From Owenia fusiformis (lineage: Eukaryota > Annelida > Polychaeta > Sabellida > Oweniidae): a DNA stretch of 62,000 nt. Below the pieces are notes generated by a model. The model worked only from the letters and a program-made list of their open reading frames with translations. It made no database searches and was not told the DNA's origin. The position numbers were made by a program, and so were the translations under genes. The stretch spans positions 8,499,912 through 8,561,911 of the forward strand of contig CAIIXF020000003.1 in the NCBI GenBank assembly GCA_903813345.2, given 5' to 3'. Within the stretch, counting starts at the first letter, position 1, and each line of letters begins with the position of its first letter. Positions 21,737-34,059 of this stretch are shown here, piece by piece.

Positions 21737-22572
21737 TTTATCCCATCGAACGAAGCTCGGAGGGATATTAGGGAACGCCTCCGTCCGTCCATCCATACGT
21801 CTGTCCATCCGTCCCTCCATCTGTCCGTCTGTCTGTCCGGGCAATAACTCAAATACCGTTGGCCCTTTGTTCATATTTTGTACACCTATACCCTATGGGG
21901 TAGAAGTTCTGCTCGAAAGTGGATTTTCAAAATGGCTGCTCATTTAAAAATTTTAGTGACAATTTAACATTAATTTAGCTACAATATGTAAAAATGTAAT
22001 AGCCATGTGTTTTAAATGTAACAAAATTATATAGGACATTAATAAAGCTAGAAATATATATATTAAAGCAGCACATGGCAGCCATCTTGAAAAATGGCGG
22101 CCTTTACTCGTTATTTTACGATTTTTGCTGTAACTCGAAAAGTAGTGGAGTGATTTTGTTCATATTTGTTATGTGAATAGTATAAGCATGGCACACTGTC
22201 TAATGACATTTTTGGTAGAAGGCGGACATTTTGAAAAATGGCCACCATTTTAACGTATTTTACTATAACTCCTAAAGAAGTGGAGCGATTTTGTTCATAT
22301 TTGGTATGTGAATACTATAAGCATGCCACACTGTTTAATGACACTTTTGGTAGAAGGCGGCCATTTTGAAAAATTGCCGCCATTTTAACATATTTTACTA
22401 TAACTCAAAAAGTAGTGGAGCGATTTTGTTCATATTTTGTATGTGAATACTATAAGCATGGCACACTGTCTAATGACACTTTTGGTAGAAGGTGGCCATT
22501 TTTGAAAAATGGCTGCCATTTTTGCTATATACTTTGTTTGTAAAAATGCCAGCCATGGCTGTTCGATGGGAT
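21737..22572. repeat. Second copy of the gttcgatggga-ended element, reverse orientation
   Basis: It starts atcccatcgaacgaagctcg, carries a GTCC-rich tract at 21780-21840, and then three to four tandem units with gcatggcacactgtctaatg and aaaatggc(c/g)gccatttt. It ends ctgttcgatggga, followed by tttgctacgctttggcgttg. It mirrors 11359-12523 but with fewer tandem units (836 versus 1165 bp), which shows that internal copy number varies between insertions. Confidence 0.8.
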
Positions 22573-23279
22573 TTGCTACGCTTTGGCGTTGCTGTTGTCT
22601 AGTTCAGTACATTAGGCCAATGAAAAACTTGTCACTCTGGGTCACATTTCCTCTGACAACGCACCTTTTTCGCCACTGTCACTCGAAGTACTCGAAGTTC
22701 GATCGGGTTGAACTCATGTCTGTTGACAAGAAGATTGACCCCTCCATCTGGGCTTAATTTTGGGAACGCTTCACAAAACGAGACCCAGAGCAACAAGTTT
22801 TTTATTGGCCCAATGCACTGTAATAATATCAAACATGACTAAAGTGAATAACAATAATCAGCCAGAATTGTTAATATTGCATCAAATATATCTGGAAAGA
22901 CATTAGGCAGCCAAAAATACAATAGCCAGACAATTGTTCAGGCAAAAACCTGGATTTCATCAGGGAAATAATAAGCGTTCATTGTGGCGACAGTTTAAAC
23001 TGTACTGAAATCACTGGCTGGGAATCAATGTTCACTATACACAGGTGTTCCGTAGAATAGACTCATGTGTTCTTTGGGCACAGATCTACACTAAAGAGGT
23101 GTTCATTATGACAGTTTTACTGTACTGAAATCACTGACTCAGGGAATCCACTTTATACAAAATTGGAATATGTGTATCCTGCCACCCCTGCAAAATAATT
23201 GAGTCGCTAACTTCACTTGGTCTCTTGCAAAATATATAAAGCCATTTTGCTGCTAGAATGAAAAGCTTCTCTTTTATAT
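22573..23279. other. Non-coding; one ~40-bp direct duplication
   Basis: The block tgtactgaaatcactg with flanks occurs near 22988-23030 and again near 23110-23150. No exon is seen. Confidence 0.5.
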
Positions 23280-24484
23280 GGTCACCTGTATTTTACCGGC
23301 GGGCAAGCACCCAGGCGGGCGCTTTTATTATTTTTTTTCATAGGGGTGGTAGGATCAAAAACACATTCCAAAATTAATTTATGGACTATCTTTGAGATTA
23401 TGTTGTCATAACAAAAAAGCTAACATTCTTGGGCCTTAGGCCTACCCGAATTAAAAGTGTCCAAATTGTCCTTGAAAATAAGAAATCAAGTTTACTGCAT
23501 TATCTTGTTGGACCTATCTTGTTGTTGTCTTCCGGTCAGGTCAAGGTGTCACTACGGTAAATCTAAAAATATTAAAAAAATCACAAAATTCAAGTTCTGG
23601 GGTACATATCGCCATTTTCGAACGAACTAGCCCATACAATGACTATATTTCTGCGTTCCCCTATACATAACCTTCATCTTGACGCTATATTTAACATAGG
23701 GTTTGCGTCTCGATTTTTATATATCACTACGCCAACATAGGGACTCATTTTCAGGTAAAATCCCTGCTTCACCGATGAAAATTAACGAATAAAGTAGTTC
23801 CAGTTTACGGGACTATATTCTTGCGATTTGTTTCTTAAAATGGCACATTTAGAAAGTACTTGGCCTCAGCTTTACATACATACCTCAAATGGCCACATTG
23901 CATACACTTAAACCTACTATACACACCATTGAAGTTGGCATGGCTTCGTTTTTAAAGTATCGGAAGTAACATGGCAGGTATATAAGAAAATTCCCTTAAA
24001 CTTGAATATTATCAATTTAAGTGGCTCAATTTTCATATAACCCGTATGTGTCTGATACTTATACTTATTAAATATGTCCAGTAAAGCAAAATATTATCTG
24101 TCCACTAAAAGAAAGGATATTTCATTTTTTGTGATTTTATAGCATGGGGTCTATGGGGAATCTCCCCGAGCTAGAAGTCACATTTTCAAAGAAAATTAAT
24201 TTTTCAAAGTTGATAAACACTTTTTAAAACCACATTTCTAGATGTAATTTTACATGTAGATTTCAAACATGATATTACTTTGACTGAATTTTGAATTTTT
24301 AATGATGTAAATCAAGATTGTTTCTACTCGCATCTGGGTTATTGTGGTTAGCAATATAGTTACACGACCACAGAATCTATTTAGATAATCATGCAATAAA
24401 ATAATTTTGGAATGTGTTTATCCTACCACCCCTATGAAAGAAATAAAAGCGCCCGCCTGGGTCGCCTGCAAAATACAGGTAACC
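23280..24484. mobile_element. MULE-like non-autonomous element, ~100-bp inverted ends, 9-bp target duplication
   Basis: The left end is ggtcacctgtatttt and the right end, read inward, is ggttacctgtatttt. The match continues with gaps for about 100 bp, including cccaggcgggcgcttttat and cataggggtggtaggat. CTTTTATAT occurs immediately outside both ends (23271-23279 and 24485-24493). The 1205-bp body has no recognisable transposase. The same 9-bp duplication length as 17523-18079 suggests a shared type of transposase acting in trans. Confidence 0.88.
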
Positions 24485-24493
24485 CTTTTATAT

Positions 24494-25524
24494 TGTCTGA
24501 CAGCCAGTTTAAACCCCCTTCCTATCTTATGCATTTTTAAATTTTTATTTCTATAATTTACTTGAATGTTAAAAGATAAACACTATATACACAAATGAAA
24601 TCATCATTTATCTCCCACAACAAAACTAACATCCTTATTCCACAATGCTATTTGACACCATCTCTATGCCTCAGACATACATGTATAGAATAACCCTTGG
24701 TTATCCACATATACTGTTCATGGCCCCCTCCCTCCCCATCAAGGCAAAAATTCATTCAAAATGATTTATCCTCCCAATGGAATTTTTTCACCATTGTGAG
24801 CATTTTCAAGTTATTTTGGGCCAAAGTTGTTTAATGTGGACCCCCAGGCCCGTATCCAAGATTTGCCAGGGGGGGGGAGCTCAGTTTTCAAAAAATGGTG
24901 AAGAACTGCATGATTTTGAAAGAATCTGGCCTGACCCCCTTGAATTTTTTAAAGGTAAACCCCCTTGGCAAAAGCTGGCTATAAGCCTGTATATTCCCTC
25001 AGCCAATACAGGGATCAACATGTGGTTGGTTATCTGGTTTTAGAACTTTTGAATTCCACTAATACACAAAGCCTAGACTGTTAACCCTTTCTTAAAGTTT
25101 AAGATGTAATTTGATACATATATATGGTATAAGCCTTTATATGTATTTTATCTGAAATGAAATACGGAAATATGTATTACAGCATGAATGTGCATGATGT
25201 ATGTGTTTAATTAATACATTGAAATATAACTGTTTTAAGGATGTAATTTTTGTTCACGATTTTGTACTTTTGCGTAAGGGTCATTTTCTGGTCACTGGAC
25301 CCTTAATAATCCTGTCTGCAGTATCTCATTACAATCCAGCATGGTTCTTTCATAGTGAACATGGAGTTATATTTGCTCATTGATGTTTAATTTCACGTCT
25401 TTTCTTGGATGTACCACCATGCCACAGTTAAAGGTAAGAGAAATTAAAAGATGAACATATTTGGATTACTTTTGTGTGACAACTCATACTTTTGTGTTAC
25501 AATTTTGGACAAATGTCATATGTA
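24494..25524. other. Non-coding; poly-G-cored repeat fragment
   Basis: At about 24848-24990 a ggcccgtatccaagat block leads into a run of nine Gs and then cccccttggcaaaagctgg. This is a copy of a repeat family also seen near 27750, 28490 and 29230. No exon is seen. Confidence 0.5.
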
Positions 25525-25700
25525 CATTTTGACAACTGTATAGTATCTGTGTCAGTATGTGTGAAGAAGGGCTAAACATTGCATGTGTAAGTCAACTTAA
25601 CTACTTAAATCACTAGGTTGATTGCATTTCTAGCATCAAAAAAAACTTCCATCTTACTGGCATTTACCAAAATATAAGGTTTGAAACACTTGTGAGCTAG
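25525..25700 (+). repeat. Dispersed repeat, copy 1
   Basis: It is clearly related to 32760-32955 in the same orientation. Shared landmarks in order: gtatagtatc, gtgtgaagaa, aacattgcatgtg, caagtcaactt, tgcatca, aaggtttgaaa, tgtgagct. Confidence 0.75.
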
Positions 25701-25732
25701 CATATTTGGATTATCATGGACAATACATTTTG

Positions 25733-25880
25733 CGACCATATTTGGATACTTATTCCACAATTTGTGGAAAACTTAAAGTGACAATGCGACCATATTTGGA
25801 ATATTTCATTTGACCATGTTTGGAATGCTTCGTGTGACCATATTTGAATATTTCATATGACCTTATTTGGAATACTTTGT
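25733..25880 (+). repeat. Degenerate ~27-bp tandem repeat
   Basis: Five to six copies of (tg/gc)gaccatatttggaata(t)tt with ragged spacing. Non-coding. Confidence 0.75.
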
Positions 25881-26184
25881 GAGGTGAGGTAATTACTTGT
25901 TTGATCACACATGGAACATTTTCTAAAAGGTAAGGTGCCGTTCAAAGTATCGCTTTTGGATGCTATAGATTTCTAAGAACTACCTTGAATAATGTTGGAT
26001 ATTTGCTGGTATACTAAAACCTTTTTTCCTTGAGAAAACCTGGTTGTCCTCCTTATTGAAAACAGATATGCCTGTTTAGTGTAAACTTTAATTTCCAGAT
26101 ATATTTCATATCAACTGCTTTTTTGATATTTGATGTCAAGTCATTGATACTAACACTAAACAGACGTATATACAGTGGCATAGT

Positions 26185-26303
26185 CACAGGCCCAGGAGAA
26201 AGATTTAAATCCTCCCCACTCACTGTGTAATGTATGAATTTAGAATCTAATCCATACATTACACAGTGAATGGGGGGATTGAAATCTTCTTCCTGGGCCT
26301 GTG
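26185..26303. repeat. Imperfect palindrome with ~52-bp arms
   Basis: cacaggcccaggagaaagat, then cactcactgtgtaatgtatg on the left, is mirrored on the right with a few mismatches around a ~15-nt spacer. It is probably a foldback element; read as RNA it would form a long hairpin. Confidence 0.8.
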
Positions 26304-26948
26304 GGCATCTTCGTTTACTCGGCTCCCGTCCGTCGATGAATGAAGTGAAGACCGAGTGTGCGAATATGGTCATGTAGGCGGAGTTTAATATTCTGATATA
26401 GTAAAACCTGTCTAATCAAACTATGGGACCAGCAAAAAGAGTTGGAATTAGCATGTGTTCACATTTCAATTTTATTAATATGTAAGTTAATGGGAGATAA
26501 TTGCACTCCCAGTACTTAATTTCGATGCTATAAAATTTCACGATTTTTCAAAATTGCAATTTCATGGCAATTCAATTTTGCGGATTTGAGTTATGGCCTA
26601 ATAAGCCAACTCATAATATTAGATATTTAAGGCCCTTTTTAAATTATCGCCAAACAACACGAGGCGAATCATTTTACACACAGGAACCTGTATCAACACC
26701 TGACAGTGACATCTATTGTCAATTCCCGGGGATATAAAATACACATTTTGCAACAATAAATGTTCACTATTTTACCACAATCGTGAAAAAAGCAAAATAA
26801 ACGCACGCGACCAATACCTGGAGTACAGTTAAGAATTTGGGTTCAAGAATAAGTTTTCTCATTGAGTTGTGTTCAGATAAGCGAGATGTTTGGATATACA
26901 GATATTACTGTATGTGAAGAGATAAACAGAATTTAATTTTTTTTCCAG

Positions 26949-27072
26949 GGAGCAGCAGTGGTTGATAACAGGGTATGAGGTACATGGCAACTGTAATGCT
27001 TCATGTGCGATGACACTCAGCTCTATCTACTGTCTCAGATGCATCCTGGGAAATGACGTTCCTCAAGACCAG
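26949..27072 (+). pseudogene. 5-oxoprolinase late exon, frameshifted
   Basis: A pyrimidine-rich acceptor (ttttttttccag) and a consensus donor (CCAG then GTAGGT) bound 124 bp. One frame reads TGYEVHGNCNASCAMTLSS, then IYCLRCILGNDVPQDQ. This matches the hydantoinase B-like part of 5-oxoprolinase (family pattern G(Y/P)EVxGNxNAPxAxTxSAxIYCLRxxxGxDxPLNQG). The N-terminal bases instead read GAAVVD in another frame, where the family has GxAVFDFTGTG, so a deletion with a frameshift sits near 26968. The NAP(R) motif has become NASC and one residue of the TLSAxIYC block is missing. The splice signals are preserved. With the first-exon fragment at 18556 on the same strand, this suggests a decayed partial duplication of the gene that still has introns, hence not a retrocopy. 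Confidence 0.65.
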
Positions 27073-27097
27073 GTAGGTCTATACTAGTATTACAGTA

Positions 27098-27210
27098 ACA
27101 TCTCAGGTGCATTTTGGGATATTACATCCTTCTGAACAAGGAATATCTAGAGTAGTCTATAAAACTGTAAAATGTATGCTGGGACATGACATCAACTGTG
27201 TGCCTTTTAT
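27098..27210 (+). repeat. Partial tandem copies of the 5-oxoprolinase exon end
   Basis: Two further degenerate copies of the exon's last ~45 bp follow it. The first is near 27102-27150 (frame reads LRCILGYYILLNK) and the second near 27165-27205 (frame reads VKCMLGHDIN). The spacings from the exon's LRCILG motif are 78 and 66 bp. A fourth weak match (LKCIVGQEI) lies near 27538. They lack good splice sites. Confidence 0.55.
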
Positions 27211-30200
27211 AAAGGCAGAATCAGGGGTGACAAAATTACAAGCAACATGTACAAAAATATTCATGATATGTTATAAATTGGTGAAATTATTATGGATTCA
27301 AAGTGCAAAAATGGGTTTAAATGTTTAAATTCTCCCAAATAATATTCTTATAGAAAAATAATACATTATTGTAAAAAATCTTTAGTTTTCTTGAAATAAA
27401 GTGTGTACTGTGGATTTTTAGAAAATAGACATGACAATCAAGGATATGAGCCAGGAATTAATATTCAAAATTGAAACATTTTTTTGTTGGCCTGCTCGCT
27501 AGATCTGATTCTCTTGTTTAAACCAAGAATAAATGTTTGAAGTGCATTGTTGGACAAGAAATATATGTACAGTATAGAGAAGTGAACATTATTTTCAAAG
27601 GGAATACTTCCCTTTACCTTACTTTCAATTAAATGCACAAAGCATCATAGCCTTAAAGATGATGTCCAAAAATAGAAAATTGCCTTGTTTCTTCTTTAGT
27701 ATAGAGAAGTGAAAATATTTTTATAATTGCTTTGTGGAACAATATGTATGCAGGTGGGTAGCCAGCTTTCAGTCAGGGAAGGGGCGATCGCCAAAACGAT
27801 TTTGGTTTTCAGTCAGGAGGGGGTACGATTGTGGCATAAACAAACCCAAAAATTAATATTTATCTTGAATTTTACAAAAATTGAAGCAACTTTCTTCAAA
27901 ATTGAGCTAGAAACTATAAATGAAAATCATTTTAAAGCTATTTTCTTCTACGCTTATGGTATGTATCTTCCACTTCTTTCAAAAACATGCAGACTCATAG
28001 CTAAGGGGTGGGGGGGGGGGGGGAGGGGGCTTACAAAAACATGCAGGTTTTTTCACCACTTTTAGCACTTAAGACCTGTTTTTAAGTTGCTAGCAACTTC
28101 CATTAAAATATCAGGTTACATCCACACTTTAACATGGTACAGAAAGTCAGGATTAGTAAGCTTAATTAACAGCATTGCTTAATACTTGATTTTGATTGGC
28201 TAAGCTTGAGGATTTTTAAATTTGAAAAATGTTATTTCTGTTTTTAAATGTCTTATCACAACACAACAAAATGATGAAGTTAAAATCTAACTGCAGAATA
28301 TGAACATCAAAACATTGAAATATGTACGTAACAAAATTGGAAGCAATACATTCTCTCAATCAATATGAAATTTGAGAAAATTGACCAGCTTTGTGAAAAT
28401 ATCAAAAATCCAGTTATTTTGGCTGTTCCATTAGTCTGCCTCCTATTTATACCCCATGTCCCTCTTTAAGTGATTTTTAGCCAGTGTTGTTAAAATAAGT
28501 ACCACCAGAGGCTTTTGAAAAGTGACCCCCTTGACAAAAGCTATTTTCGAGATTGACATGCATGCTAGTAATAGTTATGTATAATTGTTTTGATCAGAAA
28601 ATCCATTTTCATTATGGTGGATCAGCATTTTGAAAGGTGAGGAGGGCTAATACAGGTCAAGAGTGCATTTTGAAAATACATCCCTGGCAGACACTGAACA
28701 TTTATCTTAGGAAATTCTCACATAATCCAGCCATCTATTCATTCCCCCCCTCAGGCAATTGTCTCTTAAGATCATATAGAAATAAGTTGCTTGAACTGTT
28801 GAATGCCCCATTCATTCTCAGTGCAAGTTTAATTACTTGTCATGTTGAATTTGCATAAATGAAGTCCTTTGAAGAAGCATGGCCTCATTAGCTAAATGTG
28901 TCTTAATGTTTGGGTAAAGTTTTAAGTCAGTCAAAGCAGCATCAGATCAAGGGGCTTATCTTTGTCTATATTGTTATGTGTCATCTGTTGTTAAGGATAA
29001 ATAGCCAATTAAAATGTCAAATGATCCATTTGGGGTAATCAGAGATTAAGATCTGTCATCTGGACTGGATAATACCATTCAAAGTGTGTTTCCCAGGATT
29101 TTTTTTGTAAAGTTTGTACAAATAAGTTTTTGTGTGAATACAAAATCCCCCCCCCCCCTGTTTTCTTAACCCACTTGTGTGAAGTCAAGGGAGAAAGTCA
29201 CAGGAGCTTGTGGCAAGATACATTGGATACAGGCCAGTAGCCAGAATTAATTTCTAGGGGGGTAAAGTTGGCCAAAAATCACTCAAAAAATAGTCAGAAT
29301 GGTGAAAAACTGCATGATTTTGAAAGAAATTTGGCCAGGGGGGGGGGAGGGGGGGGGGGGGGTTTGGTTGGCCCGTACCCTCCCTGGCTAAGAGCCTGGT
29401 ATATTTTATATGAAGTGAGTGCATATCACAATTATTCTGCCAAAATATTATCAATATCCATTGCTCATATTTTTTTTTGAATTTAGATTATATACTAGAA
29501 TTATCAAGGTGAAGTTGGGGCAACTAAAATCTTAAGGATCAAGATGGAAAATGTGTGCAATCCAGATCAATGAAAAATCTTAAAGAGGGACATGGGGTAT
29601 AAATAGTTTAAACTGGTTTAAAAGTCCATCGACATTTATCAGGAAGGGAAAATTCATAGACACTCAGATGCATATCTTTCCTGTAACAATAAATGGGCCT
29701 CAACAAATTACACAACCATGCAGTAACATTTCCCCATATTTATCTTTTATTTACCTTTTAGTATCTTCAATGAGACCACCTTTAAGTATGTTCTTCCAAA
29801 TAATATATGAAAACTTATATTGGATTTGAATTTATTTTTGATAAAACACATAGATAGCTGGCTGTTAAGGTCAAATATAATTTAAAAAGAATTAAAATAA
29901 AGCATGTTTCAAAACAATTCCATTGCAAAACTTGATACTTTATGAACAGGCAAGTGGGACAATCCTGACCAAACTTGCTATTTTATGTACAGGATAGTGG
30001 GATAATCCTGGCACACATGATCTTCATATGGGTTTTAATAGGTACAAGAAACCTTTAGATGTAAACAAACACATCATAACAAAGAGTGTGCAAAGTTCAA
30101 CCTAGTGTCATCCTTTTGTAGTGTCATCTGTTTATAGTGTCATCTTTTTCTTCCAACTGGCAGAAAACTTGATTCAGATCTGTACTTGCCTTCAGGCTAT

Positions 30201-31060
30201 TTAACTACTCCTGTTGACACAGTGTTCTGTGTTTTGAATTAAATAATAAATGGCCCAGAAGCCCAAGATACAGTTTCAGGATCTATATTACATGCCAGTC
30301 AGAAACTGCAGCCAATATTGAATTACACTTTAGGTTATTTGAATACCTTTGCTACATATATCACAGTCTAAGTCATTTAAAATCTGAGTTTGAAAGATAT
30401 CATGTCCAGCACTTGCACAGAATGCAAGTTTAGATATCTGCACACTACCTGCATTTTGATGCAAATGATAAGATCAGATTGAACCAATTATATATTCCTA
30501 GTCATTTAAAATATGAGTTCATACCTATGTGGTATTACAGATTCAAAAGAAAACTGGAAAAAATTTGAGAGGGCACAAATTCACAAAATTTAATAGCTGC
30601 AAAATTGCAAAAAAACTGAGAATTATAGTGAATATTCATACCCGCGAAACTTCGAAATTGCAAAAAAGTGAAATATAATAGCATCAAAGATAAGATTTTG
30701 AAATTGCCAATAATAGTCAAGAATCCACTCTGCCTTGAATGTATTGCTTAATATATATATATATTTGCTTAAAGTAGGTGCAAAATAGAATCTTCTACAA
30801 AAATAGGAAATCTAATTTGGAAAGACATTAGAACATGTGATATGTAAGCAATGAGCCTGATGATCAAAAAAAAATGTTACAGCTAGTCATTTGTTTGAAT
30901 GAATATTGGTTGTTAAGTGTTCATATGAAATGCACTAAGACCATTATGCCATCTATCATTGTTTTAATTTCTTTGACAATGCCAAATGAAAATATAATGC
31001 AATGGAAAGTAGCAACTAGATTAAGATTGAATTTAGGTTTAAATTTTCAACTGATGCTTT
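27211..31060. other. Non-coding, rich in poly-G-cored repeats
   Basis: There are G runs of 14 (28010-28023), 10 and 14 (29338-29347, 29349-29362) and a C run near 29149. They sit in copies of a family with gtagccag, gcatgattttgaaagaa and cccccttgacaaaagct landmarks (27750-28050, 28430-28560, 29229-29400). An (AT)n run is at about 30751. No exon is recognised. Confidence 0.5.
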
Positions 31061-31450
31061 TTGTGTTCTACCTTATCTTTAATGATGTTTTGACAGGGTA
31101 TATAGGTTGAATACCTATGTTTAAGCTAAAGTATACACAATAAGGGTGATCATAGTACTATTGTTCAGAACACATTTAAAAGGTTCATTTTATCATATTA
31201 TTTTTAGGGGTTATTTTATGTGCTTTCAGTATGTTGCCCTTTGTGTCCTACCTTAATGATATTTTAATATACCCTCTAGGTTGAATGCCTACTGTATACC
31301 AACTGAGATGATCATAGTAATATTGTTGAGAATACATTTTTAAGGTTCATGTTTTCAAAAGATATATTAAATTAAGTTTTTAGTTTTTTATGATATGTGT
31401 TTTCAATATGTTGCCCTTTGTGTTCCAACTTGATGTTCCAATGATGTTCT
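31061..31450 (+). repeat. Degenerate ~172-bp tandem repeat, two to three copies
   Basis: The landmark tttgtgt(t/c)cta(c/a)ctt recurs at about 31064, 31238 and 31407. Each is followed by aatgat.tt, an ata(t)ag(g)ttga block, and (in the first two copies) gatcatagta, aatattgtt-like and aaggttcat. Identity is low, so the duplication is old. Confidence 0.6.
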
Positions 31451-33890
31451 GATATATCGATTTAGGAATGGTCAACATACTTAAAATGATCATGAATGAA
31501 GACTAACACACCCCTGAAATGATATTTAGAATGATTCACATAGCCAAACTTAAAAGTACTGAATGACCTTCGTTTTAATACAAATGACCTAATTTCATTT
31601 TTGATGTGTTCATAATTGATAAAAGTAACTATTTTCATATTATTTTCAATGAAACCTTTGGGGGCACCTTCAGGTACATTAGGTAACAGATCCTTTTGGA
31701 AGTATATTCACAACATCCAACTATTTCAAATATACTCCATGTTTTTCACCCTGACCCCCAGGTGCCGTGAATGGGGGGTTTGAAAAACAGGAAATTGTAA
31801 TTATTTTGAGATCTTTCTGAAGTATAGCTTTATTTTACTTAAATGAAGGGTGAAATTGATAAAAATGTTACAATTTCTTTTCAAAAAGTTTTTGCCACCT
31901 GAGTGCGTCATAATGGCATCACTTAGGTTGAAACATATTTTTGATGTGTTAAGACATTGAAGTGGTACATTATATTAGATATGGCAGTTTGTAAGAGTGT
32001 GTCCTTTGTTCAATCATTGTATTGGTGTTTAATATATAATATTTTTGAAATGTTTGGTGAAATATTTGATGATTAAAGATTTTTTTCAACTTTTACTTGA
32101 AAAATGGTGGGAAATTTGAATATTTGTCAGCTTTTTATTTAAAAAATCTCTCAAATAATTTTTTAAGTCATGACAAATAGTAAATAAATAAAAACACATT
32201 TGATAAAAACACATTTTCAAACTTAACATGGGGGACTTTAACAGAGCCATCAACAACATTTGCAATAGGATTTTCAATTGTAAAGGAATCCAGGGGATCA
32301 ATATTTGACAATACTGTCCCAAATTCACTTGAGAAATTCCCTAGGGGGGGGGGGGGGGGGGGGGGGGTCAAAAATCATATGAGTGTCCTCAAAATGATTA
32401 AAAAGTGCTTACCTGTAGCCAGGGTTGTTAGAGAAATAAACCAAGCTAGTTATATTATGTTCAGTCATGAAAAAATAATCTAGCTACAAGCCATTGAAGT
32501 GGATCCAGGTTATTGAAATGCAGTGTGCATAGCATCCACTTATCAAAAGAATCACCCAAGTGAAGTTTTTGAGTAAAAGTTGTTATGTATATGCTGTACT
32601 TTGAAAATGCACTAATTAGGGTATTATTCAAATTCAAATTTATTAGTATTATATTTTTAGTATTATATTTTCAATTTTAAAAGACAGAAAATGGCATACA
32701 AATCTTAGCTTAGCAGTTTATGATAAAATTGATAAAACTGATACATGTATGCGCTTACTGACCATCACATTTTGACCACTGTATAGTATCAATGTCAGTT
32801 TGTGTGAAGAAAGGTGTAACATTGCATGTGCAAGTCAACTTGTGAAACCTCTACTTAAATATAGGTTCATTGCATTTTTTTTGCATCAAACAATCTCCTA
32901 TCTTACAGGCATTTATCAAAATGATAAGGTTTGAAATACCTGTGAGCTTGACTGAGTTAATTCAATAATTTCCAGGCTATGAGCATACTGCTTTTGCACA
33001 TTATTTTTGAAACCAGTGTTGTTTTAAGGTATTACATCTAAGGCTTGTCATGAAAAACAAAATTCCCCCAGGCAATATAATTCCCAAAGCATTCACTTGT
33101 GTAGTTATCTAGACTAGATGCAAGTGGAAATAATCTCGATTTACGTCATTAAATATTCAAAAATCAGTCAAGTGATAGCATATTTGAAAAATTGGTGGTG
33201 AAACTTGAAACTACCTACTCACTGGTACTCAGCGTGACAAGATGGAAGAACTTCTGGGCTTCATTTTTGGTAAGATATTTTCATTTCTCGATTCTACATC
33301 ACTTATAAGTCAAGTTGTGGACAATTATTTGGCTCAAAGTTAAGGAAGATAGTCTAGTTTGAGAATACGCAGGCAGTTCTATGTTTGGTATATAAATGAA
33401 GACGCAATTCACTCACATCTGTGTTATTATAACTGCAAAATGTTAAACCAGTTTCTAATACTCTCCGGTCACAATCAATGTCATCAAGATCAGCAAATTG
33501 GCCAATAGTAATCCTCATTACAAAAGATAGCTAGGTGAAATACAAATTGGCTAAGAGTAAACCTCATAAATTTTGAGGGTAATTTTCTTCAAAATTTAGA
33601 CCCAGTGATGACCAAAAAGGGCCACTTTTTGGGGCCTTTTTTGGCCCAATTTTTTTTCTTGGTTCACCCAAGGGTGGGCCTCTGGGCCCCTCCCCAAATC
33701 TGCCAGTGTATTTTGTCATGTCTTTCTATTCATACCCCAAATTTCCACTGGGATAATTGAGGGGGCCTCAGTTCTCAGTTGGTAGCTGAAGATGTTGGAA
33801 TATTATGTAAGGTTATGTAAGTTTTGTTTGCAAAATATAAAGTAATCATTGCTAATAGGTATGCATACAAGTTTTTTAATGCGGTCTGAA
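31451..33890. other. Non-coding stretch with a 23-bp poly-G tract
   Basis: A run of 23 Gs lies at 32344-32366. At 33253 an ATG in good context (acaagATGGAAG) is followed 27 bp on by a donor-like GGTAAGAT; this could be a very short first exon, but nothing identifies the gene. The rest is AT-rich with the dispersed repeat at 32760-32955. Confidence 0.4.
32760..32955 (+). repeat. Dispersed repeat, copy 2
   Basis: Homologous to 25525-25700 (see the shared landmarks there), same orientation, about 7.2 kb downstream. Confidence 0.75.
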
Positions 33891-34059
33891 TCAACTTGTG
33901 TTCTTTTGAGAAAATAAGGATTTCAGCAAAGGTGGCATTGACTAGCAATGGACAACTGTTTTTTTTTCTGAAAGCTTCAAGTCTTAATAAAAAGAAAATG
34001 CATATTTTATTTGTTAAAAATCAAATTGTGAGTGACATCATCTCAAATAGAGTAACGCC

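Noticed and set aside
25307-25433. Possible exon ending in AAAG then GTAAGA
   Set aside because: No reading frame stays open from any acceptor to that donor.
32168-32371. 67-codon minus frame with coding-like composition beside a poly-C tract
   Set aside because: It starts in the homopolymer, has no splice or start signal and no recognised motif; not enough support.
33253-33281. Very short first exon (MEELLGFIFG) with a donor
   Set aside because: Good ATG and donor context, but ten codons are too little without a partner exon.
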